A stretch of DNA of 64,000 nt, taken from positions 4,834,409 to 4,898,408 of the forward strand of contig NC_049995.1 in assembly GCF_000003815.2 (NCBI RefSeq), in the 5' to 3' direction. Below the pieces are notes generated by a model. It was not told where the DNA came from, did no database searches, and saw nothing but the letters and a program-made list of their open reading frames with translations. Position numbers and translations under genes: made by a program. The stretch is from Branchiostoma floridae (Eukaryota; Chordata; Leptocardii; Amphioxiformes; Branchiostomatidae). Shown here in pieces: positions 1 through 12,148 of the stretch; position 1 is the first letter of the stretch; the number at the start of each line of letters is the position of its first letter.

Positions 1-1611
1 CAATCCCGCCATACCACTGGGCTTAGCTACGGAGCCAGTTGGATAGACTTTAACACGGGAGGTATTTGTTCTCTCCACATACCTCTGCACTAGTCTATAG
101 GTGATATAATTAGGGTTTTGAGGAACAAAGGACGTGTGAAAGTGTCCACAGAACTAGACATTCTAGTCTTGTTACCGCTCTGGTAAGTCTCTAAAACCCA
201 ACCTTTCACAGTTGCTGATTGGTGAACAGTGTTCTTGAACTCTGGATCAGATGAACAAACTTGACATGTGTGTTTTTGTCGGGGTTTGGGGGGGGGGGGG
301 CATTGTGCTTTGTTTCTACTTTTTTTTTTACAAAAATCACAAGCAAGATAATAGGTAAAGCCTATAACTCCTCAACCCTCAAACTTTGCCGTTTTGTATA
401 ATAATGTCATATAATATAATTTTTAGACAACGTCAAAGTAGGTCAGTTTCAGAAGAAAATACGCATGAGCTGTAAGGTGAAATTCAGTGACATAACTGGT
501 CAGATTATTACCGTACAGTGACACTACCTACGGATTTTACATCTTCCATCTAAACACCTTTACTAAGGACTAGTATAGTGATAAGTGTTTTGATGATAGG
601 TCATAAAACCAGCGTCCGTAAAGTATGTTTCGTACTGCTGCGTTAGATGTACGCCGACATATTGTTATACGGGTTCAACACATATTCAAAACGCAAATTC
701 AGTACATTTCAACACCGTTCTAGCAAGTTAACTATATTCTTAAAAATCTGTGGTCGATTTGGTCACGTATTTCTCACCTAAAAAAAGGTGCGGGACAAAA
801 CTAAAAACAGCCTGACATAAAATTCGGCTGCAGTACAAATATAAATCGTCAGGAGGTCCAGACTCTAGTCATTTCTCAGATAGACAAAAATTCTTGAGAC
901 ACATACTTTACCAAATTTTACGTAGATTCATCCATAGCTTCTTGAATTATGCATTCCGTTCACTGACATACGTTCATGTACATACATGCAAACGCTACGA
1001 AAAAAGATGACCTCCTTAGCGAAGGTAACAATTGACACCTGTAATCACCACATGACACCTTTATGATCTACCTGAGAGTGTTTATGAGTCAAATTATGGG
1101 TTATTAAAATCGGGCAGGCGCGTTTTGTTGTCTGACCAGTTGCAGAAAGCAGTGTAACATGATCTAGGTTCTTTGTCGTCTCTTGACCCTACAAGTTTGC
1201 AAACAAATGCGGTATTTCTAAACAGGTACGCAATTTCCCATAGCCAAAAGATACAGATGTCTGATTGTGCAAATTGGGTGCCATTTTCTGGATAATCGCC
1301 CCTATTCTTGGACAGATTACTCGAAAAACGTGCCTTACAAGTAGTTAACCCCAAAGGAATGTCTCTGTTGTCCGTAGGGACCATGTCATGTACGTAATTA
1401 CGTTGCAAAATATAGGCTAACACTTTATATAATGTCACCCTTACTTCTTTCACATCTATGTCAAGTTACAAGGGTTAGAAAAATACTAAAATGCTACATA
1501 AAGGTGGTTTCAAATGTGAGAGCTCGCAAGTACTTGTAACGCCTAAGCTTGTATAATCAACATTTACATATGCCCTGGTACAATAGTAAACGTTACAGTG
1601 TATGAACGTAC
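1..1611. other. No supported gene
   Basis: AT-rich sequence with short chance reading frames and a poly-G run near 287-300. If the exon at 1612-1852 is real, the rest of that minus-strand gene would lie here or to the left of the window, but I found no second exon with a good acceptor and protein-like reading. Confidence 0.4.
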
Positions 1612-1852
1612 CTGTTACACCGTAGTACGCCCCAAATACAAACAGCAACACCAGCATACAGGTCCACTGGCTAAGTGCGTTTCTTGGCCCGTCTCGGACG
1701 AACATCTTAAGTTTGTGAGCACTTCTTGAGGACTTGAACACCTTGAAATTAGCCCTTCGGCTACGCTCGACGTTGGAACGAATGAACTGCTCAGTGGCGG
1801 TGTTACCTGCCGTTTTCTGGGTAAATAGTGACGTCACATGTGGGCGTGCCAC
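1612..1852 (-). CDS. Possible first coding exon of a single-pass membrane protein (partial)
   Basis: The minus-strand frame opens with ATG at 1852 and runs 80 codons into a strong splice donor (AACAG|GTACGT) at 1611-1610, leaving phase 1. The peptide is basic for about 60 residues, with several Arg/Lys clusters. It then has a hydrophobic stretch, WTCMLVLLFVFGAYYGVT, that looks like a membrane anchor. A positive N-terminal flank followed by one hydrophobic segment suggests a type II (N-in) topology, as in many Golgi transferases, but also in channel subunits. I do not recognise the family. The continuing exon was not found in the 1.6 kb to its left, so this could also be a chance frame. Confidence 0.3.
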
Positions 1853-3438
1853 GCCCTAACTACCAATCGTCACCTGTCGTCCGATTGGGAGTACCTGACC
1901 CGTTGAGCAAATTTGACACCATCTTTTGTCACCATGTGTTGCTGGGGTGTTCCTAGAATTAGAAAGAGCGGGAAGGGGGTGGGGGGGCATGGGTGGTGGG
2001 GGCGGTGTGCTATGATTCAGGCTCAAATCATTTTCAACTTTGTTTCCTCTTGATAATTTACTGTAAAATGTTTGTTGTTGTTGTTGCCGTTGTTGTTGTA
2101 CACATTGTAGTGCCTAGTATCACATAGGGTGATAACTTTCCTTGCTAGCGCTGTTTATGTAGTGGGGTATATTTTTATATAGTTCCTCTTACAGCTAGCG
2201 GTAGTCGATTAGGGTTAAATCTTTACCATAAGATAACAATACAATATATGTACATTGGGGTTAAATCCTTAGCATAAGATAACAGTACAATACAATATGT
2301 ACATGTAACATGTACATGTACCGATAACACCATGTGCTAGTGGTTTGTGTTCTAAATGCAAATTTTGAAAGAGTTTGTTCCCTTTTCTAAAGACATTCAG
2401 TTGTAGAATTATATATATTTGTGGGTTACTATTTTGTATGCTTTTAATTTATATCAATGATTATCTATCTTCTTTTTGTTAGAGTTCAGACGTTCTAAAT
2501 GTTGGTCATTTTGTCACAATTCTACTTTAATATGTGGTGATGACGTGACATGTTTTGAAAAATGTTTAACCAAGGCAATAAACTGTCAATGTTCCTCTAT
2601 CCTGTGACCATGGCAGTTCATTTATACTAAATACTGAATTTAGCTCAGTTGAAAGGCCCATTTTGTAACATCAGCACAACACAGCGAAGTAGATTTTCGT
2701 ACCATTTCTTGAGTTAGAATTGCATGGAGTTTTGTTAAATAATAGATCTACCCCAGGAAACCTTCCAGTGCACAGTTTAACATCAGAAGCATCAATTTTG
2801 CGATGGTGTCAGAAACTACAAACAAACTTTGTGCAGCTTGATTTTGCACAGTTCTCAAACACAAGGATACCTGATAATGATACAAGTGTGCTTAAAAGTA
2901 GTTGTACGTGTAATTTACACAGACGTTTTGTTATCAAGAGAGAACAGTTTTGGAGCGAAAGACCAATGCCCAATTCCTCAGTCTTCTCTGCTCCCCGTTT
3001 CCCATGAATTGGGCAAATGTGTGAATCATTTAGTCCGAACATACACTTATCTTGTTATCAAAACAAAAGAAAAGTGCGTATGTCTACTTCCGTCCAGTTT
3101 TCAATGCCAACATGGCAACAACTTCCGTTTCGTTTCTAGGCTAGTGTGAATGTAGATCAGCTTTTCTTACATTATATGACGTATGTCCGTCTACCGTTGA
3201 TCGATAGAGAGACATTCCCTTTACCACCTTTAACACTTGTTTCCGTAATTTCTTTGATCAACGGACTTATAAAGAATTGTGGATAACTCAATATATTTGC
3301 CATCTGTGTGGTTGGTATAAGGAATGCAGAGGACAGATCCGATATTGTCACACCTCCCAGCGATTTGCTTAGGAACTGCAATTGCCTTTATCTTTTATTC
3401 TGAGCAGTTAAAACTTCTGTATTCTGTAAAGAATCTTG
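1853..3438. other. Non-coding stretch
   Basis: Contains a G-rich tract (about 1970-2008), a GTT microsatellite near 2073-2098 and a short duplicated segment (gggttaaatc...agataacaatacaat, 2211-2250 and 2259-2295). Overlapping reading frames at 2720-3150 on both strands lack splice context or recognisable motifs. No gene is supported. Confidence 0.4.
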
Positions 3439-3634
3439 TAATACCCCCCTCACATTAGGCGCGGTTCGATCGGACGACGAGTCTGTGAGCTCTAAATTAC
3501 GAGGAATCATGACCCTGAAGGGGGAACTCTGCCATTTCTTCGTCGGCAGCAGGGTCATGCCTCCTCGTAAATTAGAGCTCGCAGACTCGTCGTCCGATCG
3601 AATCGCGCCTAATCATAATGTGAGGGGGGTATTA
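3439..3634. repeat. 196-bp palindromic (fold-back) element
   Basis: The sequence from 3439 (taatacccccctcacatta) is the reverse complement of the sequence ending at 3634. The arms run about 80 bp on each side (to about 3517 and from about 3550) with only a few mismatches, around a loop of about 30 bp. This is the form of a fold-back MITE. A reading frame at 3485-3718 runs through it and is not a gene. Confidence 0.85.
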
Positions 3635-4723
3635 GGACGGGGCATTAAGCCGTGGTCCACTGTTCACTATGCTTGTCGTAAAGCGCTAGGGAATTTCCCC
3701 GGCACAATGAACCTGTAAATACTGTACAAAGCATCTGTCTTCTCTGTCACGACTAGTGGAAGATTACCTATTTAGTGAGCTAAACTGGCTCGAGTTTACT
3801 TTCACCGCACCGCGTGTGTCCAGTCTGTCTAGAATCAAATTAACGCTGAAAGTTGTTGCTGTGTCTTGTACGTAATTCTTATATTTTACCATGCTATTGA
3901 ACTGCTGCGAACTTGCCATGCAATGTGATAAATCGTTAGCTTTGTGGTGCGTTGAATAGAGTATATCTAGAGGATTTTATACATGGTGTGTGGGAGTAGG
4001 TGTGTGTGTGTGTGGGGGGGGGGGAGTGCTTAATTCCGTTAGTCGCCTTATATGATATATGTAATGATTCTCTAGAATACACTCTGGTAGTGCGAACAGG
4101 GACACATCATCAGTGATGAACCCGGGGTCATTGGGTGTTTCGGGTCTTTAATCACCATACACCCTCGCTCGGGCCACCCAGCCGAGGTTGATCATTCCGA
4201 TCTGTGTCCGTGTGGCTTCCACGGTTCCCCCCTACGGAACCACAACCAACGTGAGGCTTTCTCTGCAACTCATTTCAAAATGATTAGAGTATTAGAGTAT
4301 TAGCATGTTGAGCCGAAGACATTCGATTTTCATTGAAGTAAGTTTTACACTAAAAAAATATTGTTTACATGCAAAAACATGGTAACAATAATCAGATTTT
4401 AATCAGCGATTCCATAGTATATCATATGAGGTATGTAAAACTGAATTGACTATACTAATTATTTAACCGTGGGAAACGCTCACTACTATTTTTAAGATAA
4501 TATGACGGTTGGTTCTTTATGAGCGGACATTTTTCACCACCCCCCCCCTCCCCCATTACAAGATGCATCATGGGAAATGAAGACAACTGGGAGCCTGTCC
4601 ATCCGGTCCATCCAAACTATTGCGAGACAAAAGATTACAGGGCGTGTACTGTTCTCCACTTCTTAGGACATCTGGCTGGTTTTCGGACATCAGAAATGTA
4701 GTTAGGATAAATCTTTGGCTAAA
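3635..4723. other. Upstream region of the secreted-protein gene
   Basis: No gene seen. It contains a GT/G-rich low-complexity tract at about 3985-4025, and a GC-richer segment at about 4085-4265 that differs in composition from its surroundings and may be an old repeat. The promoter and 5' UTR of the gene starting at 4724 should lie in the last few hundred bases, but no clear TATA box is visible. Confidence 0.4.
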
Positions 4724-7700
4724 ATGACTCTTTTGAGGGTAGCTATGATGCTGCTGATGCTTCAGTGCATCACAGGAAGAGGTAAGTCTCTTTATAACTT
4801 TTATCTGTATAAAAGCTGCGAATGAATTGACTGACATAAATGCTTAACGAAGCAGAACAAGTGCAAAATGACAACATGGGGTTAGCGCAACTGTTACTTT
4901 AAACACGTAATATTGTGAAGCTATCATGTGTTTCAGTGTTTTTTCTTCAGATTCAAGTCTGTAACACGTTACCGTTTGAAGACTTTTACGAATTTCAGTC
5001 CTTTTTGTGTGTCTTTTTGTTTGATTTTGTTTGTAGTATTTGCATAGCCATATGTAGTATATGAGTTATTTCTTTATGTAGCCATTTCTGCATTGTTATT
5101 GTCGAAAGATAACTTATTGGAAATAACAGTGTTCAATCTATAGTTTGCTACCTTCAATGAATTTGGTTATGTTAGCAATACATGTACAGTTGCTGTCAAG
5201 CCTCTATACGGTGGAACATTGCAAAGATATATATATATGTGATGTCCCTTGAAATAGTTTACGCCACGTCCTCGACGATTGTCTTGCTCTTTGTTTCTTA
5301 TATTATTATGTTTTTGTTCAGCGTCTAAGATTTTCCCTATTTATTTGCTGACATTCTAATGAACTCGGAAACAGTTGTGGTCCCCCGAAAAAATTAGATT
5401 GAAAACTGAATAAGAAAACTCCTTTTTTTTCAACACCAATATGTGAGCAGTAAACTTTCTTGATATCAAAATGATTCTACAGATATACATACTAATCTCA
5501 GGATTGAGCGATAATTGCATTATTACGGCCATAAATGATAACTCAGTAAACGACCAATACTCAACACAATAGTTTTACAATATATATGGCGAGATTTTTG
5601 GACTAGTAGCTTGCATTTTTCAAAACTTAGTTGTCTGACTGACTTGTCTGTTTGATTGATGGCTTCGGTGGCAAACGATATCACGTTACCTCGTAGAAAT
5701 AGAAACAACCACAATATTCGGTCCACAGTGCTAGTGTAGAATTATAGTGACGGCCCGCCTCAGCGAAGTCTGATAGGCGGCGATGATGAGTGAGAGAATT
5801 GTAGTATTATCATACTTCAATGATAAAAATGGCGGTCTGGCCCGTAGTCTCAAGCATTTTCTGACGATTTCTTCATTCCAGGACCATATGTAGATTATTC
5901 TGTGGCAAAACATAGCGACCTGTCATGTTTACTCATCAAAACATACTGTATTTCAGTAGATTATACACTCCTTCATGTGTTTTCCGGTGTTTAACTGTGT
6001 TTTCCTCTGTTTTCCGGTAAAAAGCCTGACCGGTTTTTTCACGAAAAGCACTTAGGACAAAACTTTTCATAGGTAACAAACTAGAAATAGAATTTTCTAC
6101 AAACCGAGTACTGTTATATTGTCTACCACTACCTTGGTTTTACAGTAGACAACAGTGAAACGGAAGAAGCAACATACGGAGCTAACGCCATAGAAAATCC
6201 ACAAATACGCAAAGAAGATTACGAAAGCGACAACGTACATGACGTTCTGCAGCAAATGGGCATCTATGTTGACGATATCGATGAAACAAATCAGAAACGA
6301 ATTGATGATAAAAATGATGAAGGTAAGGTTTTCATAATTTTGGATACAACATATTTAGAACAATACACAAAAAGTGGGAATTACAGTTACAAGCTTCACT
6401 TGTAATAATGATTATATTTCAATAAGCATGGATATATTGAAATAGGTTGATGACCCGCCATTGGGTGTATACTGAGTCATATTGCATAATCAGTTCCCAT
6501 AACCAAAGAATAAACCACCGAGTGAGCGAACCACACGTATTTCGTATGCAAAATCACTCATATCATCTTGTACTCGTCTGATGGTATTCTTATCGTAACT
6601 TGTGTAGTTGCCTTATAAAAACATAACTAGACCATAATAGTCATATATCCCTGACCCAAAAGAAGGCGAGATTTGCCACCCCGTGTGTCATTAGAAAAGT
6701 CATTTATGATATCATAACCTTTGACATTTAATACTTGAACCTTCATTTAACAGCAGCTGTCCAGAGTAGAGAAGAAGCATCAGAATCAGACGATATTTAC
6801 GATCTTCTCCGAGCAAGGGGATTCGACATAGCTGGCAAGAACAACAACGCAGACAAAAATACCAGAAAACAAGAAGGTACTGTAACATTTTTCTGTGTTA
6901 TTAATACAATTGTTGTTGCTGCTGGAAATATTTTTTTTATGTGAATATGATTATGAAACAAAGTTGAAACACTAGACTACTTTTTGAAACTTTAAGTGAT
7001 GTAGACTTACCAAATTGTCATCCAAGTCTACACTCTTCGTCAGTTATAATGACCCACTCACTATTGTCACGTGACCTTATCGTTAGTCACCTGATAGGTC
7101 ACGTGTTGCATGTGGATAGGTTAGAATTCCTGAAGAAGAAGTTGGACAAAGATAAACAAAATTTACAGAATTATATGTTGAAAAGCAAGATGAAAGTTTG
7201 CTTTTGTTACCTACCAATAAGAATGAGCTTATCTAAGAAATTTGATAAGTATAATGTGATATTATGATATTAATTACGATATTTTTTTTTCCTTTTCCAG
7301 TGCGAGGAGTGGTCATCACTGGCCAGGAAGATGACTCAGCAGTAAATGATAAACCTATTAACGTCATCAACAACGAGATATACATTCCCAAACGGCTGTG
7401 GGACAAATGTACGTACTGTTCTTTACGAAAGGTTTTAGTTGATTGTAAATGCCAGTTGACAAATTCGTCTTATGCATGGTATATCACCGGTGTTCTGTAG
7501 AAAAAATGGACACTTTTACATAATCTTTTTACGTACTATCAATTTTCAATTAAGAATTTCTAAAACATACCAACCGTAATTACCATCCGTAGTGACTGCA
7601 CAGCACGGGAAACTTTATCATGTGTTGGCATATATACTGTTCATGCTATAACTTTATGATTTTACTAACTTGCCATCTTATCTTAACCTTACAGATATCA

Positions 7701-8956
7701 AAGAAGGGAAAATCCACATCATCAACAACATGATCAACATCTACCTACCCCAGCCTATAGACGTTCCAGGAGGCAAAGGTACACAACTACTTATATTGCT
7801 GATGGTCTATCTGAAATTTGAACTGGCTTATTTTGGAAATAACAGAAATGTAGAGTGTTAACAGAATAGGTACATCTTTTATGATGTTGATATCCTGTGT
7901 TTTTAAAATAGGGGTTGCTTGATATCTTTATTTTGCACAGAAAAGAGCAACAGTAAATATTCAATTTTAAATGGTCTGCTTTCTCATCTTTTCATGATTC
8001 AAAATTGAATAAAAGTCTATATTGGCCATGAATCATGATGAAGGGGATACAAACATAGTCACGTTAGGGACTGCATCGTTCCCTTTGCAGCGCCACCTAC
8101 GTAGCTGCAGTGAAACGTAGAACCAGTCAGTACCACGAGGAAGGCGGCAGATGGTTACTGAAACGCTGGCTACGTATTACTGACTGTTTCGTTATGCATA
8201 AAGAACTTTATCAGCCGACAAAACTATTTGTTTTCATAGATGAGTATCACGCCAATCTACCAAGTGGGCCCATGACGATACAGGTTGGGGCCGAGCCTGC
8301 TACCTTGAAGGACACGCAAATGGAGGAGGGAAAGTCCGTTCTACCCAGCGTTGTCCTGGGAAGGCTAACTAGAAGAGACACTGCGTCAACTTCAGATGAA
8401 CATACTGGCACTGCAGAAAGAGGTAAGATGCTTTCCACATTACCATATTCTGGAATTGTACAGCTTGAAAGTTATTGTACGTTAGACTGACTAACGATAT
8501 ACGTCATGGTCAGTTCATATCTTGTTAGACACCACATACGTTATAAGGTTTATAGTAAGATGTTATAACGAAGTCTTTGTTCCATATCAAGTCTATAATA
8601 CTAACAATACAAGTATTAAATGTTATGAGATTGTCCTTTACCACATGATTTGATGAACTTTATAAAATTCACACATTAAATCATGGTGCATTAATGCATT
8701 GAATTAGTAATGTTGACGTAGTTCAACCAAATATAACGTTCATGGTATTAGATCTAATTCATTATAGTGTTGGTTTGATAAAGTTTTGTTCTTTGTTCAT
8801 GATGCAGTTTTATAAATAGTTAAGTTAACACGGATGAAATTTCATACTAAGATATTCTGACATTGCCTAACTTGAACATTTTCTGTTTTTTTCCCAGACA
8901 AACGGAGTGAGAAACGAGACGCTTCTGAACATCAAAAACAAGAGGAGGGCGCCTGA
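4724..8956 (+). CDS. Novel secreted acidic protein, 7 exons, 263 aa
   Basis: Joined exons: 4724-4781, 6146-6322, 6754-6876, 7301-7408, 7695-7778, 8240-8422 and 8898-8956, total 792 nt ending in TGA. All six introns are GT-AG and phase 1, so each internal exon is a symmetrical module. Exon 1 is a signal peptide (MTLLRVAMMLLMLQCITG). The mature protein is very acidic and cysteine-free, with dibasic sites (KR, RR), most of them near the C terminus. Two internal duplications are visible. SDNVHDVLQQMGIYVDDID in exon 2 resembles SDDIYDLLRARGFDIAG in exon 3, and INVINNEIYIPKRL in exon 4 resembles IHIINNMINIYLPQPI in exon 5. I do not recognise the family. A matrix protein or a processed peptide precursor are possible but unproven. 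Exon 6 could start further left (the frame is open from 8110), but the acceptor at 8239 has the better pyrimidine tract. Confidence 0.72.
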
Positions 8957-9714
8957 TCAAAAGAACAACAGTAACATCAACGACTTAACACTAAAATGGA
9001 CTTCACACAATGTGGATTAAGTTAAAACCATTTGTTGGACATGGTGCAAGTCCCAACTTCGAAAGTGATTGTTGAACTGTTTATGAAGCATTTATAAATT
9101 ATGATTAGCTAATAATCTAGGGCTAATAGTAGAGATACGAAGCTGATATCCTTTTTTTTATTATGCAATGCTTACAATGTCTATGGATACTAGCTATATA
9201 TCCAAGTAATAACTGTTCCAAAGAGTAATTACTTCTTGGTGCAACCACAGTGAGTATGCAGATGTTGTTAAACAGGTGCATGAAAGAAAAGCTGCAGTTT
9301 TCAAATGACATGTTAGATGGCATACATGTACACGTAGGCTAAGCACCTTGTCACAGGTGCAGAAATTATTTTATATGGTGTACCCGAAGTATTTGACATC
9401 CTGAGAAGCCGTCCTATTCACATAAATAAGTCAAACAACTGGATTTCAAAACATACATCCAGTTGGCTTTTATTTTCAAGTGACTTTTGTTCAAGTTTGT
9501 AAATGGTTTTAAAGGTGCGTGATACTATACTTTTGTCTGGTGCCAAGCTCACGTGTATGACTTGTGTAGGCCTTTGGACTATAATCTGATAATCGATTGT
9601 GCAGAAAATGACGTTCCTGTCTTAACCCTTAGTTCAATGCGTAACATACGCCAGGCAAAAAAAACAATGCATTATCCGTTAAAGGACTTGCACTAGTGTC
9701 CATTCATTTGACCC
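8957..9714 (+). other. Probable 3' UTR and downstream spacer of the secreted-protein gene
   Basis: AT-rich sequence after the TGA at 8954-8956. No canonical AATAAA could be picked out with confidence, so the transcript end is not placed. No other gene is seen. Confidence 0.4.
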
Positions 9715-10090
9715 TTTTCTATCCTGCACCATCCGCTTCTATCCTGTACCATCCCCAGCCTTGGCGCTGAAGTACCCCCCCCTGTACTATCCTGTACCAT
9801 CCCCAGCCTTAGTGCTGAAGTACCCCCTGTACTATCCTGTACCATCCCTAGCCTTGGTGTTGATGTACCTCCCCCAATCCTGTACCATCCCCAGCCTTGG
9901 TGCTCCTGTACCATCCCCAGCCTTGGTGCTGCTGTACCACCCCAACCCCGTACTATCCTGTACCATATCCAGCCTTGGTGCTGATGTACAATCCCAACCC
10001 TGTACTATCCTGTACCATCCCCAGCCTTAATGCTGAAGGACCATCCCCTACCCTGTACTATTCTGTACCATCCCCAGCCTTGGTAATGAT
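9715..10090. repeat. Minisatellite, degenerate tgtaccatccccagccttgg units
   Basis: About ten degenerate copies of a core (ctgtaccatccccagccttggtgctg), with variable C-rich spacers, in units of roughly 27-50 bp. It lies between the 3' ends of two convergent genes. Open frames on both strands here are repeat artefacts. Confidence 0.9.
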
Positions 10091-12148
10091 CAGAGGATAT
10101 TTTTACAAAATCCTGAAACACCGAATCTTGTAATACATTATCATCTAAAATGATCAAAACACTTCTTGTGTATAATATATCGCTATTTGTCAACATCAAC
10201 ACAATATCATTCAGCTATTTCACAAAGCATTACACAAACAATGAAAGTTGGTAACAATCATTTTTATCATTCTTTGACAGTGCAATCATGATGACAAAAT
10301 ACGTTGCATCCATGAAAATATGCTGCATCAATGTCAACAGGCAAGGTAGCAACCTAAAGGATTTTGCAGGCATGCAATAACATATTGTTAGTTACAGACA
10401 ATACATAAACAAAAGTAACAGAGTTTACTTGAATATCAACACATTATATCAAAATAAATAAGCAGTCACTAAAGGTATGCAATGATTCAAAATATTATTT
10501 CTAATTTCTTTAAAGACCTTGTCACTGGTAAGGCACTAAGCAAAGCAGGAGGATTGCAATGGTTTCAAGACAACTGAGCAATGCTTAAAACTGTTCTAAA
10601 CATTCTTCATAATTGTCAACACATCGTGACCCTGACTTTCCCCATGACTCTAGTTTTGGTAGACAAAAAGATCAGAAACTTTTTTATTACATCAGAGATA
10701 TTTCAATGAATCATTATGCATTATCAGCAAGCTTATCTATCATTCCTAACAGTGATATCATACATTGATATCATACTGATCATGATCATGCATTTAAAAG
10801 TTGAACACTGGCACTGACTACGTCAGCATACCAGAAAACAAGAGTACCAAAATTTCCCAACCAACAATGTCTGATGTTGGCAGGGGAATTTTGGTACCAT
10901 TTCTAGGTTACCATCCACAAAACTGGTCATGATACTCATTGCACAAATGCTGGATCATAACCAATGAGGTTATCATTTAACTATTAGATAAATATCATGA
11001 ATGATACATGCAAATTAGCTATATCTTAACGATAAGCTAAAGATAGTCACTCTATTTTGTCATGCACACTAATTAGTGTATTTTCCTCAAAATGGTTAAG
11101 TCAACCATTATTTCCAAAACAAAAGACCTTTGCTTTGATTATTTCTTCTAGAAATGCATTTCCATTTATGAAAATATTGCTCCTTTCACCTGATTGTGTA
11201 CATGAATTTTGATGACTTTTATAAAACCATAGCTGTTTAGCAAAATTAAAAGTTTCAGTTCTTCAGTTAGCAACCTAGCTTCAATGTTCCAACTTAAAGT
11301 ATGGAGCAACACATCTTTTTTATTACATATCCTAGAACATTTAAAGCACTTTATAAGTATAACATGTTACATGTTTGCAACATATGTTTTTAGTTGCGCA
11401 TTATTGCACTACCACTGATCACTTAATATGTTTTTAAAAAATCAAACTAAGAACGTGTAAAATGTATTCAACTTCATGCTTTGTATGATATAGTTTATTT
11501 CATGTCCTAAAACTACAGTAGTAATGGCAGAATTGAAGCTATCATATGAAAGGAAATATCTAACTCATCCAAATTTTCAATGCCTTTCAAATTCTTCAAA
11601 TCTTCAAAAACACTGTTATTCAGTTTTAAGCAAGCTTTTTCATAGCTTTTAATTTTTGTCATGTTGGCAACTCATTCTCATCTGGTATGTTTTAACATGA
11701 TTCTAAACTTCTTTTTATGCTGTAAATCCAGTTACTTTTGCAGCAGTTTAATTTTGAAGTAGAAGAGAAAAGGAAATTTTTGATTGTTTCAAATTTGCAG
11801 CTGAAACAGTTCACTACTTGACACTAGTGCAGTACATAGTAATTACTTGAGTGTTGGGAAGGTCACTGCAATAATTGTAAAACAAAATCCCAGCTGCAAA
11901 AGTATCGAGATTTATGGTATTCACCATATTACACAGTGAAAATGACAGAGTGTCATGTTTGTCACTTTTTGTAGCCTTTCTATCCAAACCTATTATAGAT
12001 GCAGAGTCTTTTTGTCTATGCTTGAGAAGACTGCTTGAGAGGTAAAAAGACTCAGCAACTATAATAAGTTGGATACCAGGCTAATATCCTTGTCTGTCAA
12101 ATGACGGAATAATAACAGATGTCAGCCATAATCCTGATCTGAACTTTA
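10091..12148 (-). other. Probable long 3' UTR of SETD7 plus intergenic spacer
   Basis: Two kilobases of AT-rich sequence immediately 3' of the SETD7 stop codon with no plausible exon on either strand. Several AATAAA-like signals occur on the minus strand (tttatt on the plus strand near 11492, 11318 and 10682), so the transcript end is ambiguous. The extent of the UTR is inference. Confidence 0.4.

Noticed and set aside
1094..1453. 119-codon minus-strand frame next to the possible membrane-anchor exon
   Set aside because: No convincing acceptor before the protein-like part, phase not matching exon 1612-1852 in a way I could support, and no motif.
2720..3149. Overlapping frames on both strands
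   Set aside because: No domain, no splice context, three overlapping frames of similar length in AT-rich sequence.
3485..3718. 77-codon plus-strand frame
   Set aside because: It runs through the arms of the 196-bp palindrome.
8110..8239. Longer 5' version of exon 6 of the secreted-protein gene
   Set aside because: The frame is open and in phase, but the acceptor at 8239 has the stronger pyrimidine tract and the added residues (several Trp and Cys) differ from the rest of the protein. It could be an alternative acceptor.
9693..10202. Several 60-90-codon frames on both strands
   Set aside because: Translations of the minisatellite.
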